A stretch of DNA of 64,000 nt from Arcobacter sp. (GTDB lineage Bacteria; Acidobacteriota; Terriglobia; Bryobacterales; Bryobacteraceae), in assembly GCA_020723085.1 (NCBI GenBank), contig DYJN01000013.1, positions 1 through 64,000 on the forward strand, in the 5' to 3' direction. The notes under the pieces are model-generated. The model was not told the origin of the DNA. It saw nothing but the letters and a program-made list of their open reading frames with translations, and searched no databases. This document shows positions 1 to 8,628 of this stretch, piece after piece; the first letter of the stretch is position 1, and each line of letters starts with the position of its first letter. The position numbers and the translations under genes are program-made.

Positions 1-580
1 CTTGGGGAAATTTGGGAAGGAGGCGGATCAGGCTGTCCCCTTTGATCCCCTGGTGGCGTGGATGCGCCGCATCGAAGTCTGGGTGGAGGAGAGGCAGGAG
101 AGGATGGTGTTTCTGACCAACCAGCTCCAGTTGGCCGCCTCGACGATCGCCGCCGTGTACCGGGACCGGCAGCGGATCGAGCAGTTCTTCCAGGCGCTGA
201 AACAGTCGTTGCGGATCCAGACCTTCGCGGGGACCTCAGCCAACGCCGTGCTGGTGCAGATTTGGACAGCACGGATCGCCATGCGGCTGGTCAGGTCCCT
301 GCAGCTGCGCAGCAGCTTCGGCTGGAGCCTCTCCAAGCTGGCGGCTCTGCTGCGGCGGCAGGTGTTTGTTTCCAGGGACTGGATGACGTGGCTGAACGAG
401 CCGTTTGCATCCCCGCCGGACTTGTTCACGGCCGAGCAGTTGACGCTGGAGTTGAGATGAGTTGGACAGCATGCGGCCGGCCAGAAGGGAACCTGGTTTG
501 ACGGGAGGCAGAATTCAACTGCAGAAGCCTTTTGTTATCAACCCGTCCAACAGCGGCCTCAGCCTAGTTTGGACAGCACT
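1..580 (+). mobile_element. 3' part of an IS4-family insertion sequence, cut by the window edge
   Basis: The element contains the C-terminal part of an IS4-type transposase. The 10-mer TTTGGACAGC occurs inside the gene at 261 and again at 568. A near copy, GTTGGACAGC, sits right after the stop codon at 461. The 568 copy could mark the right terminal repeat, but the left end lies outside the window, so neither the inverted repeat nor the target duplication can be confirmed. The right boundary is a guess. Confidence 0.4.
2..460 (+). CDS. IS4-family transposase, C-terminal fragment (5' end outside window)
   Basis: The protein carries the IS4 signature Y-(2)-R-(3)-E-(6)-K as YRDRQRIEQFFQALK at about residues 53-67, which includes the third acidic catalytic residue (E) of the DDE triad. 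It is followed by the usual 'TFAGTSANAV..QIWTA' helix region of this subgroup. Full IS4 transposases are about 350-450 residues, so the 152 residues here are only the C-terminal third. The frame is open to the window start, so the TTG at position 2 is not the true start. The two upstream Asp residues cannot be seen, and whether the element is intact is unknown. Confidence 0.85.
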   Translation: MGKFGKEADQAVPFDPLVAWMRRIEVWVEERQERMVFLTNQLQLAASTIAAVYRDRQRIEQFFQALKQSLRIQTFAGTSANAVLVQIWTARIAMRLVRSLQLRSSFGWSLSKLAALLRRQVFVSRDWMTWLNEPFASPPDLFTAEQLTLELR

Positions 581-837
581 GAACGTCCAGACAAGCTCTC
601 TTCAGCCAGGCGCAGATTCCGACCGTTTTTTTAGTCGAAAGAGCAACGTCAGGCTGGCTATCCAGTCAACCGCTGGCCGCTGCGATCTTCTTGAAATCGA
701 ATCTTCTTCTGCGACAGTGAGTTAAGACTTTTCTCGCAATACGCCCGCCGCGCCGCCTTTTGCAATGCCCGTTCCCGGCGGCAGGAATCCCGCCGGCAAT
801 GCCGCTGCCAATTCTGCCCCCTCAGGCAGGACCATGC
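461..837. other. Gene-less stretch between IS end and selB
   Basis: This 377-base stretch holds no convincing ORF. It is less GC-rich than the flanks and contains the repeated TTTGGACAGC motif at 568 noted for the IS end. It lies downstream of both the transposase and selB, which converge on it. No clear terminator hairpin with a T-run was seen. Confidence 0.5.
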
Positions 838-2686
838 TCACAGCACGACCCGCCGGTCTCCCTCGCGGCGCGTCACGCGCTCCCGGTCCAGGTATTCGAG
901 CAGCGGAATCGCATACTTCCGGCTGACTCCCGTCCACTCCTTGAACTCGCCCACGCCGAACCGCTGCCCTTTGCGCTCTCTCACCAGCGCCTTCAGCCGC
1001 TCCACGGCTTCGCGGTGCAGCAGCAGCTCAGACCCAACCCGAACCAGCCGTCCGTCCTTGAGCAACAGTTGCAGCAAAGTCCTCGCCCTCGCCTCGTCCA
1101 GCCCCGCCTTCGCCAGCGCCTCGCGCGCCGGCGGCGCCTCCAGCCCCGCCTCGCGGAACACACGCTCGATCCGCTCCTCCGCCTCCGATTCCTCCGCTTT
1201 CTTCCTCGGCGCGAATCCCCGCAACCGCAACATCTCTCCCTCCGCGACGAGTTCCCTTTCGGTTTCCAGCACCGCCTCCAGCCACCCGGCATCCATGCCC
1301 GCCGCCGCCCTCGGCATGCCCCCAAGCAGCGGATTCTCCTGATGAAACTGCGCCAGCCGCTCCCGCAGCTTTATTGCCTCTTCCTCGACGCGCCGCCGCA
1401 ACGCCACCCTCGGGCGTTCGCCACGAATCCAAACAAGCCTTGCCACCGGCGCCAGCTCCCGAAGCGTCTCCACCGTGACGCCGGCGCGCCCCGCGAGCGT
1501 CGCCGCATCGACGCCCCACGGCGTCTCCTCCGCCCACAGCGCCAGCTTCCTCTCTACCGGCGCCTGCTCCAGTTCGGCAAGCCTCGCTGCCGCCGCCTGT
1601 CTCCTCATCTTGAACGGCGGCTGTGGATCGATCACGACCCCCGCCGATCGTCGTCAGCGGTGAAAACTGCCGCAGGATGAACCTGTCGCCAGGCTTCAGC
1701 AAGACCGGATGCCCAAGCAGAAGCCGGGCGAACCCCGCCTGCCCCGCCTCCAGCGGCTGCCCCGCGTCGAACAGCCTCACCTCAGCCGTCGTCTCCGCCG
1801 TCCACGCATGGAAATGCACCGGCGCGCCGTGACGCAGCGGCGGCGCCGCAGCCAGCAGCTCCACCCGGCAGTCCACGGCATCCGTCGCCTGCCAACGCCC
1901 CGGCGCCGTCAGCGTCATTCCGCGGCGCAAATCGCTCGCCTCGACTCCGGCAAGGTTCACGGCGGTCCGCTGTCCTGCCACCGCCTCCTCCACCGCTTCG
2001 CCGTGCACCTGCAATCCGCGGATCCTCAGCCTCCTTCCGCCGGGCTGCGCCTCCACTTCTTCGCCCGCCCGCAGCCGCCCCGCCACCAGCGTCCCGGTCA
2101 CCACGGTCCCGAAGCCGCGCAGCGTGAACGACCGGTCGACCGGCAGCCGCGGAATCCCGGCTACGTCCCGCTCCGGGATCCGCGCCGCCAGGAGAACCAT
2201 CTGCCCGCGCAGTTCTTCCAGCCCTTCCCGGGTCGCCGCGCTGACCGCCACCACCGGCGCGCCCTCCAGAAACGATCCCTTCACCAGCTCCGCCGCGTCC
2301 ATCCGCGCCACTTCCAGCATCTCCGCATCGGCAAGGTCTTTCTTCGCCAGCACCACCAGCCCGTGCCTGATCCCCAGCAGCCGGCAGATCTCGAAATGCT
2401 CCCGTGTCTGCGGCTTCACGCTTTCGTCGGCGGCGATCACCAGCAGCACCATGTCGATGCCGCCCGCCCCGGCGAGCATGTTCTTCACGAACCGCTCATG
2501 CCCCGGCACGTCCACAAAGCCGAACCGGACGCCGCCGGCTTCCAAGTGTGCAAATCCCAGGTCGATCGTGATGCCGCGCCGTTTCTCTTCTTCCAGGCGG
2601 TCCGGGTCGATGCCCGTCAGCGCCCGCACCAGCGCCGTCTTGCCGTGATCGATGTGGCCTGCCGTGCCGACGATAATGTGTTTCAT
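838..2686 (-). CDS. selB: Selenocysteine-specific elongation factor SelB, interrupted by a one-base frameshift
   Basis: SelB is an EF-Tu-like GTPase that delivers Sec-tRNA to UGA codons marked by a SECIS element. The N-terminal frame begins [20 protein letters not shown] (P-loop) and continues with [22 protein letters not shown] and a KKD nucleotide-specificity motif, then EF-Tu-like domains 2 and 3. At a run of five C's on the plus strand (1638-1642) the frame breaks. The C-terminal winged-helix domains that bind SECIS RNA continue in the 838..1635 frame as [12 protein letters not shown]. Together the two parts give normal SelB length (about 615 residues). One extra or two missing G's in the run restore a continuous reading, so a sequencing or assembly indel is as likely as a true lesion. 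The start ATG overlaps the ATG of the divergent VWA gene. No selA, selD or tRNA-Sec is visible nearby. Confidence 0.85.
1638..1642 (-). other. Homopolymer frameshift site in selB
   Basis: The coding strand reads ATC GGC GGG GGT CGT, which leaves the SelB frame. Dropping one G gives GTC GTG ATC GAT, which joins directly to the C-terminal frame. The break falls in the conserved TIGGG segment between domain 3 and the winged-helix region. Confidence 0.75.
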
Positions 2687-3653
2687 GAGTTCTGCTGCGG
2701 CCCGCTTCCTGTCTCCCCCGGGCCCCCTGCTTCTCATCCTCGCCGTCCTCGCCCTGCCCGCGCAAACCCCGCCGCAGGAAGAGCCGCCCGTGTTCCGCTC
2801 GACAACGGCGCTCGTCAGCGTCGATGTCCTCGTCACGCAGGACGGAAAGCCGGTCACCGGCCTCCGCGCCGAAGATTTCATCGTTCGCGAGGAAGGTGTG
2901 CCGCGCCCCGTGGAATCCTTCGCTCATGACGCCGCGCCGCTCCAGGTGCTGCTGCTGCTCGATGTGTCGGGCAGCATGGGCAGGCTGTTGCGCGCGGCCG
3001 CCGAAACCGGCCGTCAGGCCCTGGCGCAACTGGCGCCGCAGGACGAAGTGGCCGTCTTCTTCTTCGCCCGGCGGGCGCGGCTGCAACAGGAACTCACCCG
3101 CGAAAAAGACCTCGCCGCGCGTGCCCTCCGCGAGGCCGCCGTCGAATCGGGCCTCGGCGCGGGCACCTCGCTCAACGACGCCCTGCTCGAAGCCGCCGCG
3201 TATCTCGAAAAACTCCCGCCCTTCCCCGGCCGCCGCGCCCTCATCGTCCTCACCGATAACGGCGGCGTCCACTACCAGCTCCCCGATGAAACCGTCATCC
3301 GCGCCCTCTCACGCGTCAACGCCGTCGCCAACGCCATCGTCCCCGAAGGCGTCCGCCCGCCGCGGCCTCCTGACGGCGCGGCCAACCCGGATTTCACCCC
3401 CGCCAACATCTTTCTCATCGCCGATTCCACCGGCGGCGAAGTCATCCGCTCCAACGACGCCGGCCGCCGCCTCCGCCAGCTCCTCGAGCGCATTCGGCTG
3501 CGCTACAACCTCCTGATCCGCCCCTCCCCTGCTCCCCCGGGCGCCTACCGCCGCCTCTCCGTGGAACTCAGCCCCTCCGGCGCCGCCCGCGCCCGCGGCG
3601 CGGTCATCCGCTGCCGCTCCGGTTACTACGCCCCCGGAGAACCCGGCCCCTGA
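2685..3653 (+). CDS. Secreted VWA-domain protein of the acidobacterial VWFA-related family
   Basis: The protein has 322 residues. An N-terminal signal peptide ([13 protein letters not shown]) is followed by an N-terminal beta-rich segment ([19 protein letters not shown]) typical of this family, then a von Willebrand A domain with an intact metal-binding MIDAS motif DVSGSMG and a C-terminal tail ending [12 protein letters not shown]. The family is abundant in Acidobacteriota and its function is unknown; VWA domains usually mediate metal-dependent protein binding. The start at 2685 was chosen because it leads straight into the signal peptide; the longer ORF start at 2652 lies inside selB. The ATG overlaps the selB start on the opposite strand, so its promoter and ribosome site must lie within selB. 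A second family member is at 29549. Confidence 0.85.
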   Translation: MSSAAARFLSPPGPLLLILAVLALPAQTPPQEEPPVFRSTTALVSVDVLVTQDGKPVTGLRAEDFIVREEGVPRPVESFAHDAAPLQVLLLLDVSGSMGRLLRAAAETGRQALAQLAPQDEVAVFFFARRARLQQELTREKDLAARALREAAVESGLGAGTSLNDALLEAAAYLEKLPPFPGRRALIVLTDNGGVHYQLPDETVIRALSRVNAVANAIVPEGVRPPRPPDGAANPDFTPANIFLIADSTGGEVIRSNDAGRRLRQLLERIRLRYNLLIRPSPAPPGAYRRLSVELSPSGAARARGAVIRCRSGYYAPGEPGP

Positions 3654-3672
3654 GCTTCCCCGGCGCAGCCCT

Positions 3673-4170
3673 TCAACGGAACCTCTCCGCCGCGGACAGG
3701 TCCAGCGCGCACCGGAAGCCTCTCCCGCCCGCCAGCCCCCGCACTCCGTATATGCTCACGTCGTTGTCCGGCGTCGAGCCCCGCCCTGCCTTGGCGAGCT
3801 CATCCGGCGAAGGCAGCCGCTTGCCGGCCTGCTCGCAGAAAGCCCGCTCGTCCTCCACCGTAATGTGATCCCCATTTCTGCCCGTGGCTTCCGCAAATCG
3901 TCTGTAATCTTCCCGCGGAACCGGGTCCTTGTCAATGTAAAAGGCTGGCAATTGTGGCGGATTTTCCCAGGATGGCGCCTGAAATTCGCCTTCCGGAACG
4001 ATCACCATCCCCCCGCCAGGCGTCTTCAGGATCGGCCTCGGGCTGCGCCGCACAGCCACCGACGTCCGGATCTTGTCCAGGTTGGCCAGCGTCAGACCGA
4101 TAAACAGCAGCGTGACTCCCCCCGCCGCTACGGCGAGCGCCGTCACCACCTTCTTCCCCGCCACCGCCAT
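3673..4170 (-). CDS. Membrane-anchored minimal FGE/sulfatase-modifying-factor-like protein
   Basis: The protein has 165 residues. One N-terminal membrane segment (about residues 8-29) is followed by a short formylglycine-generating-enzyme-like domain: GGGMVIVPEGEFQAP at the start, FYIDKDPV and AFCEQAGKRLPSPDELAKAGRG in the middle, and GGRGFRCA at the end. Normal FGE-sulfatase domains are about 220-260 residues; here only about 115 remain, so most of the middle is absent. No catalytic Cys pair is apparent, so enzymatic activity is doubtful. It starts 4 bases after the stop of the PD40 gene, which suggests one transcript with murB and that gene. Confidence 0.65.
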   Translation of the reverse strand: MAVAGKKVVTALAVAAGGVTLLFIGLTLANLDKIRTSVAVRRSPRPILKTPGGGMVIVPEGEFQAPSWENPPQLPAFYIDKDPVPREDYRRFAEATGRNGDHITVEDERAFCEQAGKRLPSPDELAKAGRGSTPDNDVSIYGVRGLAGGRGFRCALDLSAAERFR

Positions 4171-4174
4171 TCGC

Positions 4175-5185
4175 TCACTTCCCCAGCCGCTTCAGCACAA
4201 TGCCATAGCCCACGCCCGCTTCGTCCGCGGTCCTCGCAACCTGGAACGCCAGGAGCCTGCCATCCGTGCTCACTACCGGATTGGATGCCTTCCATCCTTC
4301 GTAATCGTTGAAAAAGGTCAGCCTCTCAAAACTCTTCCCGGTTCCATCCAGGCGCAGCTTCCAGATGTCGATGTCCCGGAACTTCTCTGTCTTGCCCCGA
4401 AGCACAGCCTGCCTGTCGCTCTCGACGCAGGTGTGCAGCCCGCCGGGGAAGATGCCTTCCGCCTCGTTGTAGCTGCCGATCGCCTGCGAGTGGTTCACCC
4501 GCTCGCCCGTCTCCAGATCGGCTGTCCAGACGGAAGCCCCTCCGCCCCGCTCATAGCACGAGTAGGTCAGCTTCCGGTCGTTCTCGAAGAAGTCCTGCGC
4601 CTCCAGCGTGCACCCCTCGTCCGGACTCTCCACCACAATCCGCCGGTTTTTCAGCGCCGCCGCCTCCACATCCACGTCCGCCACCCAGATCCGCGAGCGC
4701 CGCGGCGCCAGTTCGGGATTCTGCGCCGCCGTTTCGGCAAACGCGATCCGCAACGCGCGCTTGGAAACCGCCGCTCCTTCGCTCATCTTCCGCCCCAGCC
4801 GCACGGGTTTCGCACCAGCGGTGCGCCGCAGCAGCCACAGTTCGTTGTCGCGGCGCCGCCCCGTCCGGATGTCGGTGAACCTCTCTGGTCCTATCAGCAG
4901 ATAGTCCCCGTTCGCCAGGTGCATGACGCGCAGAAACGCAGCGCCCGGCACGTTGCACGTCAGGCACCGGATGATCCGCGTCTCCAGGTCGATGACGAAC
5001 GCGTCCCCGAAACTCTTCGCCATGAACGCCACGCGGCGGTTGTCGGGCGAAAAATCCGCGCGCTCGCCGAAATGGGTCAGGATCTGCGTGTCTTTCGGCA
5101 AAGCGTCGAGTGGGCTGCCTTTTTTCAGCGGCGCCTGCGCCCAGACAGCCGCGCCCATCAATACGGACCATGCGAGCTTTCTCAC
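4175..5185 (-). CDS. Secreted PD40/TolB-like beta-propeller protein
   Basis: The protein has 336 residues with a signal peptide (AWSVLMGAAVWAQA). Repeated segments such as RADFSPDNRRVAFMA, GYSC-type strands and VVSTDGRLLAFQVA match the WD40-like PD40 repeats of TolB-type propellers. Such acidobacterial proteins are usually periplasmic and of unknown ligand. The start is GTG and overlaps the murB stop (GTGA), which indicates translational coupling behind murB. Function beyond a propeller fold cannot be read from the sequence. Confidence 0.7.
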   Translation of the reverse strand: MRKLAWSVLMGAAVWAQAPLKKGSPLDALPKDTQILTHFGERADFSPDNRRVAFMAKSFGDAFVIDLETRIIRCLTCNVPGAAFLRVMHLANGDYLLIGPERFTDIRTGRRRDNELWLLRRTAGAKPVRLGRKMSEGAAVSKRALRIAFAETAAQNPELAPRRSRIWVADVDVEAAALKNRRIVVESPDEGCTLEAQDFFENDRKLTYSCYERGGGASVWTADLETGERVNHSQAIGSYNEAEGIFPGGLHTCVESDRQAVLRGKTEKFRDIDIWKLRLDGTGKSFERLTFFNDYEGWKASNPVVSTDGRLLAFQVARTADEAGVGYGIVLKRLGK

Positions 5186-6174
5186 GGCAGAGTCTCCCCG
5201 AATCCGATATATTGCACTTCCTCTTCCAGCTCGATCCCAAACCGCTCCCGTACGCGCCGCTTCAGCTCGGCAACCAGCGCGCGGAATTCCGACGCCGTCC
5301 CGCCGCCCGCATTATACAGAGTGTTGGCATGCTCTTCGGAAACCCGGATGCCGCCCCGCGCCATCCCCCTGACCCCGGCACGGTCGAGGAACCATGCGGC
5401 AGGAACCTTGCCGCCCTTGACCACCTCCGGAGGTACGGCCTCCCGCGCCCCGGGCGGAAGCCTGTCGAAGAAAAGATTCTTGAAAATACTGCCTGCGCAC
5501 TTCATGTCCGGCGGATATTTCCGGTTCCGGATAGCAAGAATTTCATCGGCTTTTCGCCGCATTTCCCCGCCGTCTCCCGCAGGAAATGCGAACTCAGCCG
5601 AAAGGCTGAGCCACGGCTCGCCCCGCAGCCGGCGCCGCTTGAATTCGCTTTCCCGGTAGCGGAACCCGCAGCCTGCCCGGTCAGTCTCCCGGATCTGCTC
5701 CCCGTCGAAGAACCGCACGCGAACAATCCGGTCGGAAATCGACGCCCCGTAAGCCCCTGCATTGCCGTAAATCGCCGCGCCCACGTTGCCCGGGATCCCG
5801 GTCATCGGCTCATATCCCTGCAACCCTGCGCGGATCGTTGCGTCCACCAGCGCTTGCAGCGGCGCTCCCGCCTGAGCCGTCACGAGTCCGCCGTGGATCT
5901 CGATCCGCGCCCCATCGTAACGCAGCACGATCCCCGGAAAGCCCTCATCCGCCACAACCAGGTTGGTTCCCATCCCGATCACGCCCCACGGCAGCCCGCT
6001 GCCCCGCGCCTCCCGCAGCGCTGCAACAAACGCCGCTTCATCCGGCGTGCAGGCGAAGACCGCCGCTTCGCCGCCCAGCCCGAAACGAGTGTGCCGCGAC
6101 AGCGGCTCGTTCAGAGTAACCTGTAACAGTGGGATTTCGGCGAGGCGCATCCGCGCCTCTTCCAGGCCCGTCAT
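5182..6174 (-). CDS. murB: UDP-N-acetylmuramate dehydrogenase MurB
   Basis: MurB reduces UDP-GlcNAc-enolpyruvate to UDP-MurNAc with NADPH and FAD in the cytoplasm, the second committed step of peptidoglycan synthesis. The sequence shows the FAD-binding motifs RHTRFGLGGEA, GMGTNLVVAD and TGIPGNVGAAIYGNAGAYG, the catalytic serine segment AGSIFKN and the C-terminal Glu region SEEHANTLYN. Length is 330 residues, normal for the family. The start at 6174 (MTGLEE) is preferred; 6150 (MRLAEIP) is possible, and the longer ORF to 6408 runs into the divergent DUF2461 gene. It leads a three-gene run with the PD40 and FGE-like genes. Confidence 0.93.
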   Translation of the reverse strand: MTGLEEARMRLAEIPLLQVTLNEPLSRHTRFGLGGEAAVFACTPDEAAFVAALREARGSGLPWGVIGMGTNLVVADEGFPGIVLRYDGARIEIHGGLVTAQAGAPLQALVDATIRAGLQGYEPMTGIPGNVGAAIYGNAGAYGASISDRIVRVRFFDGEQIRETDRAGCGFRYRESEFKRRRLRGEPWLSLSAEFAFPAGDGGEMRRKADEILAIRNRKYPPDMKCAGSIFKNLFFDRLPPGAREAVPPEVVKGGKVPAAWFLDRAGVRGMARGGIRVSEEHANTLYNAGGGTASEFRALVAELKRRVRERFGIELEEEVQYIGFGETLP

Positions 6175-6202
6175 CGCTCTCAATTGTAGGGGACTCTTCG
6201 CC

Positions 6203-6937
6203 ATGCCTGCCAGCTTTGCCGGCTTCCCTCCTGAGGCACTGAAGTTCCTCCGGCAGCTCGAGCGCAACAACCGGCGCGACTGGTTCGAGGAGCGCAAGCA
6301 GACCTTCCTCGAGAAGGTTCGCGCCCCTATGGAGGAGTTCGTCGCCGCCGTCGACGCCGCCCTCGCCACGTTCGCTCCGGAAGCCGTCACGCTGCCGGAA
6401 CGCGCCATCTACCGCATCTACCGCGACACGCGCTTCACTTCCGACAAGAGCCCGTACAAGACCCACATCGCCGCCTCTTTCTTTCGCTCCGATCTCGGAC
6501 GCCACGTCGCCGGCGGCTACTATGTCGAAATCTCGCCCCGCCATGTCGGCGTCGCCGGCGGCGTCTACATGCCCACGCCCGGCAATCTCCGTCTCATCCG
6601 CCTGCACATCCTCGAACACCACCAGCGCTTCGACGCCGCCGCCCGGGAGAAAAAGCTTCTCGCCGCCATGGGCCCTCTCGCCGGCGACCGCCTCTCGCGC
6701 CCTCCCAGGGGATTTCCTCCCGATCACCCCGCCGTCGAATGGCTCCGCTTCAAACACTGGTACTTCTGGAAAGAACTCCCCGCCGAACTCGCCACCTCGC
6801 GCCGGCTCCTGCCGGAAGTCGTCCTCCGCTTCCGCCTCATGAAGCCGGTGATCGACTTCTTCAACGAGCCCCTCCTCGCCGCCCGCAAAAAGCGTCTGCC
6901 TCTTGACGGCGCCAGAGCGCGGCTTACGGGTGGCTGA
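6203..6937 (+). CDS. DUF2461/TIGR02453 family protein
   Basis: The protein has 244 residues and matches the conserved DUF2461 pattern: FPPEALKFLRQLERNNRRDWF near the N-terminus, then YRIYRDTRFTSDKSPYKTH and GGYYVEISP. The family is widespread and of unknown biochemical role. The ATG at 6203 gives the family's usual N-terminus; the longer ORF frame upstream is antisense to murB. It is divergent from murB with about 28 bases between starts. Its 3' end overlaps the end of the convergent NapH-like gene by 14 bases. Confidence 0.8.
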   Translation: MPASFAGFPPEALKFLRQLERNNRRDWFEERKQTFLEKVRAPMEEFVAAVDAALATFAPEAVTLPERAIYRIYRDTRFTSDKSPYKTHIAASFFRSDLGRHVAGGYYVEISPRHVGVAGGVYMPTPGNLRLIRLHILEHHQRFDAAAREKKLLAAMGPLAGDRLSRPPRGFPPDHPAVEWLRFKHWYFWKELPAELATSRRLLPEVVLRFRLMKPVIDFFNEPLLAARKKRLPLDGARARLTGG

Positions 6938-7970
6938 ACTCGTGCGCCCGCGGGATCAGCTCGCGGTACACATCCGAAGGCACGTGCGTCTGCCAGTGCC
7001 CGGCATACATCGCCCATCCCGTCGCCCCGCAGAAGATCACCACAATCGCCGCGGCCATCGCCCACGCCGGCGCCCGCCGCTTCGCGCCTGTCACCTGCAT
7101 GTCCAGCGTGTCCTCCACCGGGCACGCCGCCACGCACTCCAAGCACCCGATGCACTCCGCCGAGCGGATCTGCACCAGTTTGTCCACCGGCAGCCTCTCC
7201 GGGCATGCCTTCGCGCACTTCCCACAATCAATGCACGTCGCCGCGTTGCGCCGGATCCGCAGGGGGCTCAACAGCGCCGCCAGTCCCATCAGCGCTCCGT
7301 ACGGGCACAGATAGCGGCACCAGAAGTTCTGCACGAAGATTGACGCGATCACCAGCGCAGCGATCACTACAGCCGCCGTCACCCCCATGTGGCGGAAGAA
7401 ATTCAGCATCTTTACCTCCGCCACAATCCCGTAAGGCGATCCGAGAAACTGCTGGATCGCCGCCGCCGGCATCGTCCCCACCGCGTACACGAACAACCCC
7501 AGCAGCACGTACTTCAGGCTCCGCAGCCCGGTGTCCAGCCACCGCGGCAGGAAGAAATTGCGCCGGAAGGTGTCGCGTCCCAGTTTCCACAAGTACTCGG
7601 AGACCGTCCCCACCGGGCACAGCCACCCGCAGAACGACTTGCGCAGCAGCAGCGACAGCCCCGTGAATGTCAGGAACAGCACCATCGCAGCCGGGTGCAC
7701 CGCGGGCACGCGCCCGGTCTCGAAGAAGTACTTCGTGTTCATCATCCCGGCGATCGGCAGCCAGCCTTCCACGCCGGGCGGGCGCCCCGCCGCCGGCGCC
7801 GCCCCCGTTTCGTACGCCCTCACCCACAGGTAGAACTCCACGCCGATCCACACGTTCAGCAGCAGAAAGGCCGCTTGCACGGCTCGCCGGATCTGCTGCG
7901 AGCGGTCCTTCGCCGTCCGCCTGCGGCAGGCCTTTTTCTCGCGGCGGACCTGTGGAGGCGCTGCCGTCAT
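6924..7970 (-). CDS. NapH/MauN-like membrane polyferredoxin
   Basis: The protein has 348 residues and four to five membrane helices. It carries two cytoplasm-facing Cys motifs, CGWLCPVGT and CRYLCPYGA, typical of the Fer4_5 membrane domain. Two classical [4Fe-4S] sites follow, CIDCGKCAKACPE and CIGCLECVAACPV, then a last membrane helix. Related proteins (NapH, RdxA/CcoG, YccM, NosR C-terminus) pass electrons from quinol to periplasmic reductases or serve in metal-center maturation. No partner reductase is adjacent. The start at 7970 is preferred over the 8108 ORF start because the extra residues are non-homologous and run into the divergent gene. Confidence 0.8.
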   Translation of the reverse strand: MTAAPPQVRREKKACRRRTAKDRSQQIRRAVQAAFLLLNVWIGVEFYLWVRAYETGAAPAAGRPPGVEGWLPIAGMMNTKYFFETGRVPAVHPAAMVLFLTFTGLSLLLRKSFCGWLCPVGTVSEYLWKLGRDTFRRNFFLPRWLDTGLRSLKYVLLGLFVYAVGTMPAAAIQQFLGSPYGIVAEVKMLNFFRHMGVTAAVVIAALVIASIFVQNFWCRYLCPYGALMGLAALLSPLRIRRNAATCIDCGKCAKACPERLPVDKLVQIRSAECIGCLECVAACPVEDTLDMQVTGAKRRAPAWAMAAAIVVIFCGATGWAMYAGHWQTHVPSDVYRELIPRAHEFSHP

Positions 7971-8070
7971 GATTCCAGCTTGCCTCTGCCCGGCCGCCCA
8001 CTCAGTGACTGCGGTCACCACGCGCTTCCGCACTCTGGCACAATGAGAAGCCTGACCCAATCCCAGCAGT

Positions 8071-8077
8071 AGGAGGG
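8071..8077 (+). promoter_or_regulatory. Strong ribosome binding site
   Basis: AGGAGGG ends five bases before the ATG at 8083 and fixes the start of the YfiT-like gene. Confidence 0.8.
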
Positions 8078-8082
8078 ATTTC

Positions 8083-8544
8083 ATGACCCGCGAACAACTC
8101 ATCGCCAAGATCGAAGCGCTTCCCGCCGAATTGCGCCGCCTTGTGGCCGGAGCCTCTTCCGCGCAGCTTGACCGTCCGTACCGCCCCGGAGGCTGGACCT
8201 CCCGGCAGGTCGTCCATCACCTCGCCGACTCGCACATGCACGCCTACATCCGCTGCCGCCTCATCCTGCTCGAGAACGACCCGCCGCTCAAGCCCTACGA
8301 TCAGGACGCCTGGGCGCTGCTGCCCGATGCCGCGCATGGCTCCATCGAGCCTTCGCTCTCCATTCTCGACGGACTCCACGCCCGCTGGACAGCCTTCTTC
8401 CATTCCGTGCCCGAAGACGCCTGGCCGCGCAAGGGCTACCACCCGGAATACGGCGCCGTGACGCTCGAACGCCTGCTCGAAACTTACGCCGCCCACGGCG
8501 AGAAGCACTTGAACCACATCCGCGCCGGACTCGCCCAGGGATGA
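8083..8544 (+). CDS. YfiT/DinB-family putative metal-dependent hydrolase or thiol transferase
   Basis: The protein has 153 residues and a four-helix DinB fold. It shows the YfiT-type segments YRPGGWTSRQVVHHLADSHMHAYIR and a C-terminal HGEKHLNHI, which supply the three metal-ligand histidines. Characterised relatives include bacillithiol S-transferases; which thiol, if any, is used here is unknown. The start is fixed by a strong AGGAGGG site. It is divergent from the NapH-like gene and convergent with the TonB receptor gene. Confidence 0.85.
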   Translation: MTREQLIAKIEALPAELRRLVAGASSAQLDRPYRPGGWTSRQVVHHLADSHMHAYIRCRLILLENDPPLKPYDQDAWALLPDAAHGSIEPSLSILDGLHARWTAFFHSVPEDAWPRKGYHPEYGAVTLERLLETYAAHGEKHLNHIRAGLAQG

Positions 8545-8572
8545 TCCCCGGCCCGTGCAGGCTGCGCTTCAG

Positions 8573-8610
8573 AAAAAACGGCGCCCGGGCGCAGACCGCG
8601 CCCAGGCGCC
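8573..8610 (-). terminator. Intrinsic terminator after the TonB receptor gene
   Basis: On the minus strand a 13-bp stem (arms at 8598-8610 and 8580-8592, one mismatch, five-base loop) is followed closely by six T's (8573-8578). It lies about 20 bases past the receptor stop codon. This is the clearest rho-independent terminator in the window. Confidence 0.85.
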
Positions 8611-8628
8611 CAGGGGTCCATGTGTCGA

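Noticed and set aside
1630-1650. Programmed ribosomal frameshift in selB
   Set aside because: No adjacent stimulatory structure or slippery heptamer was evident, and SelB is not known to use one; an indel is simpler.
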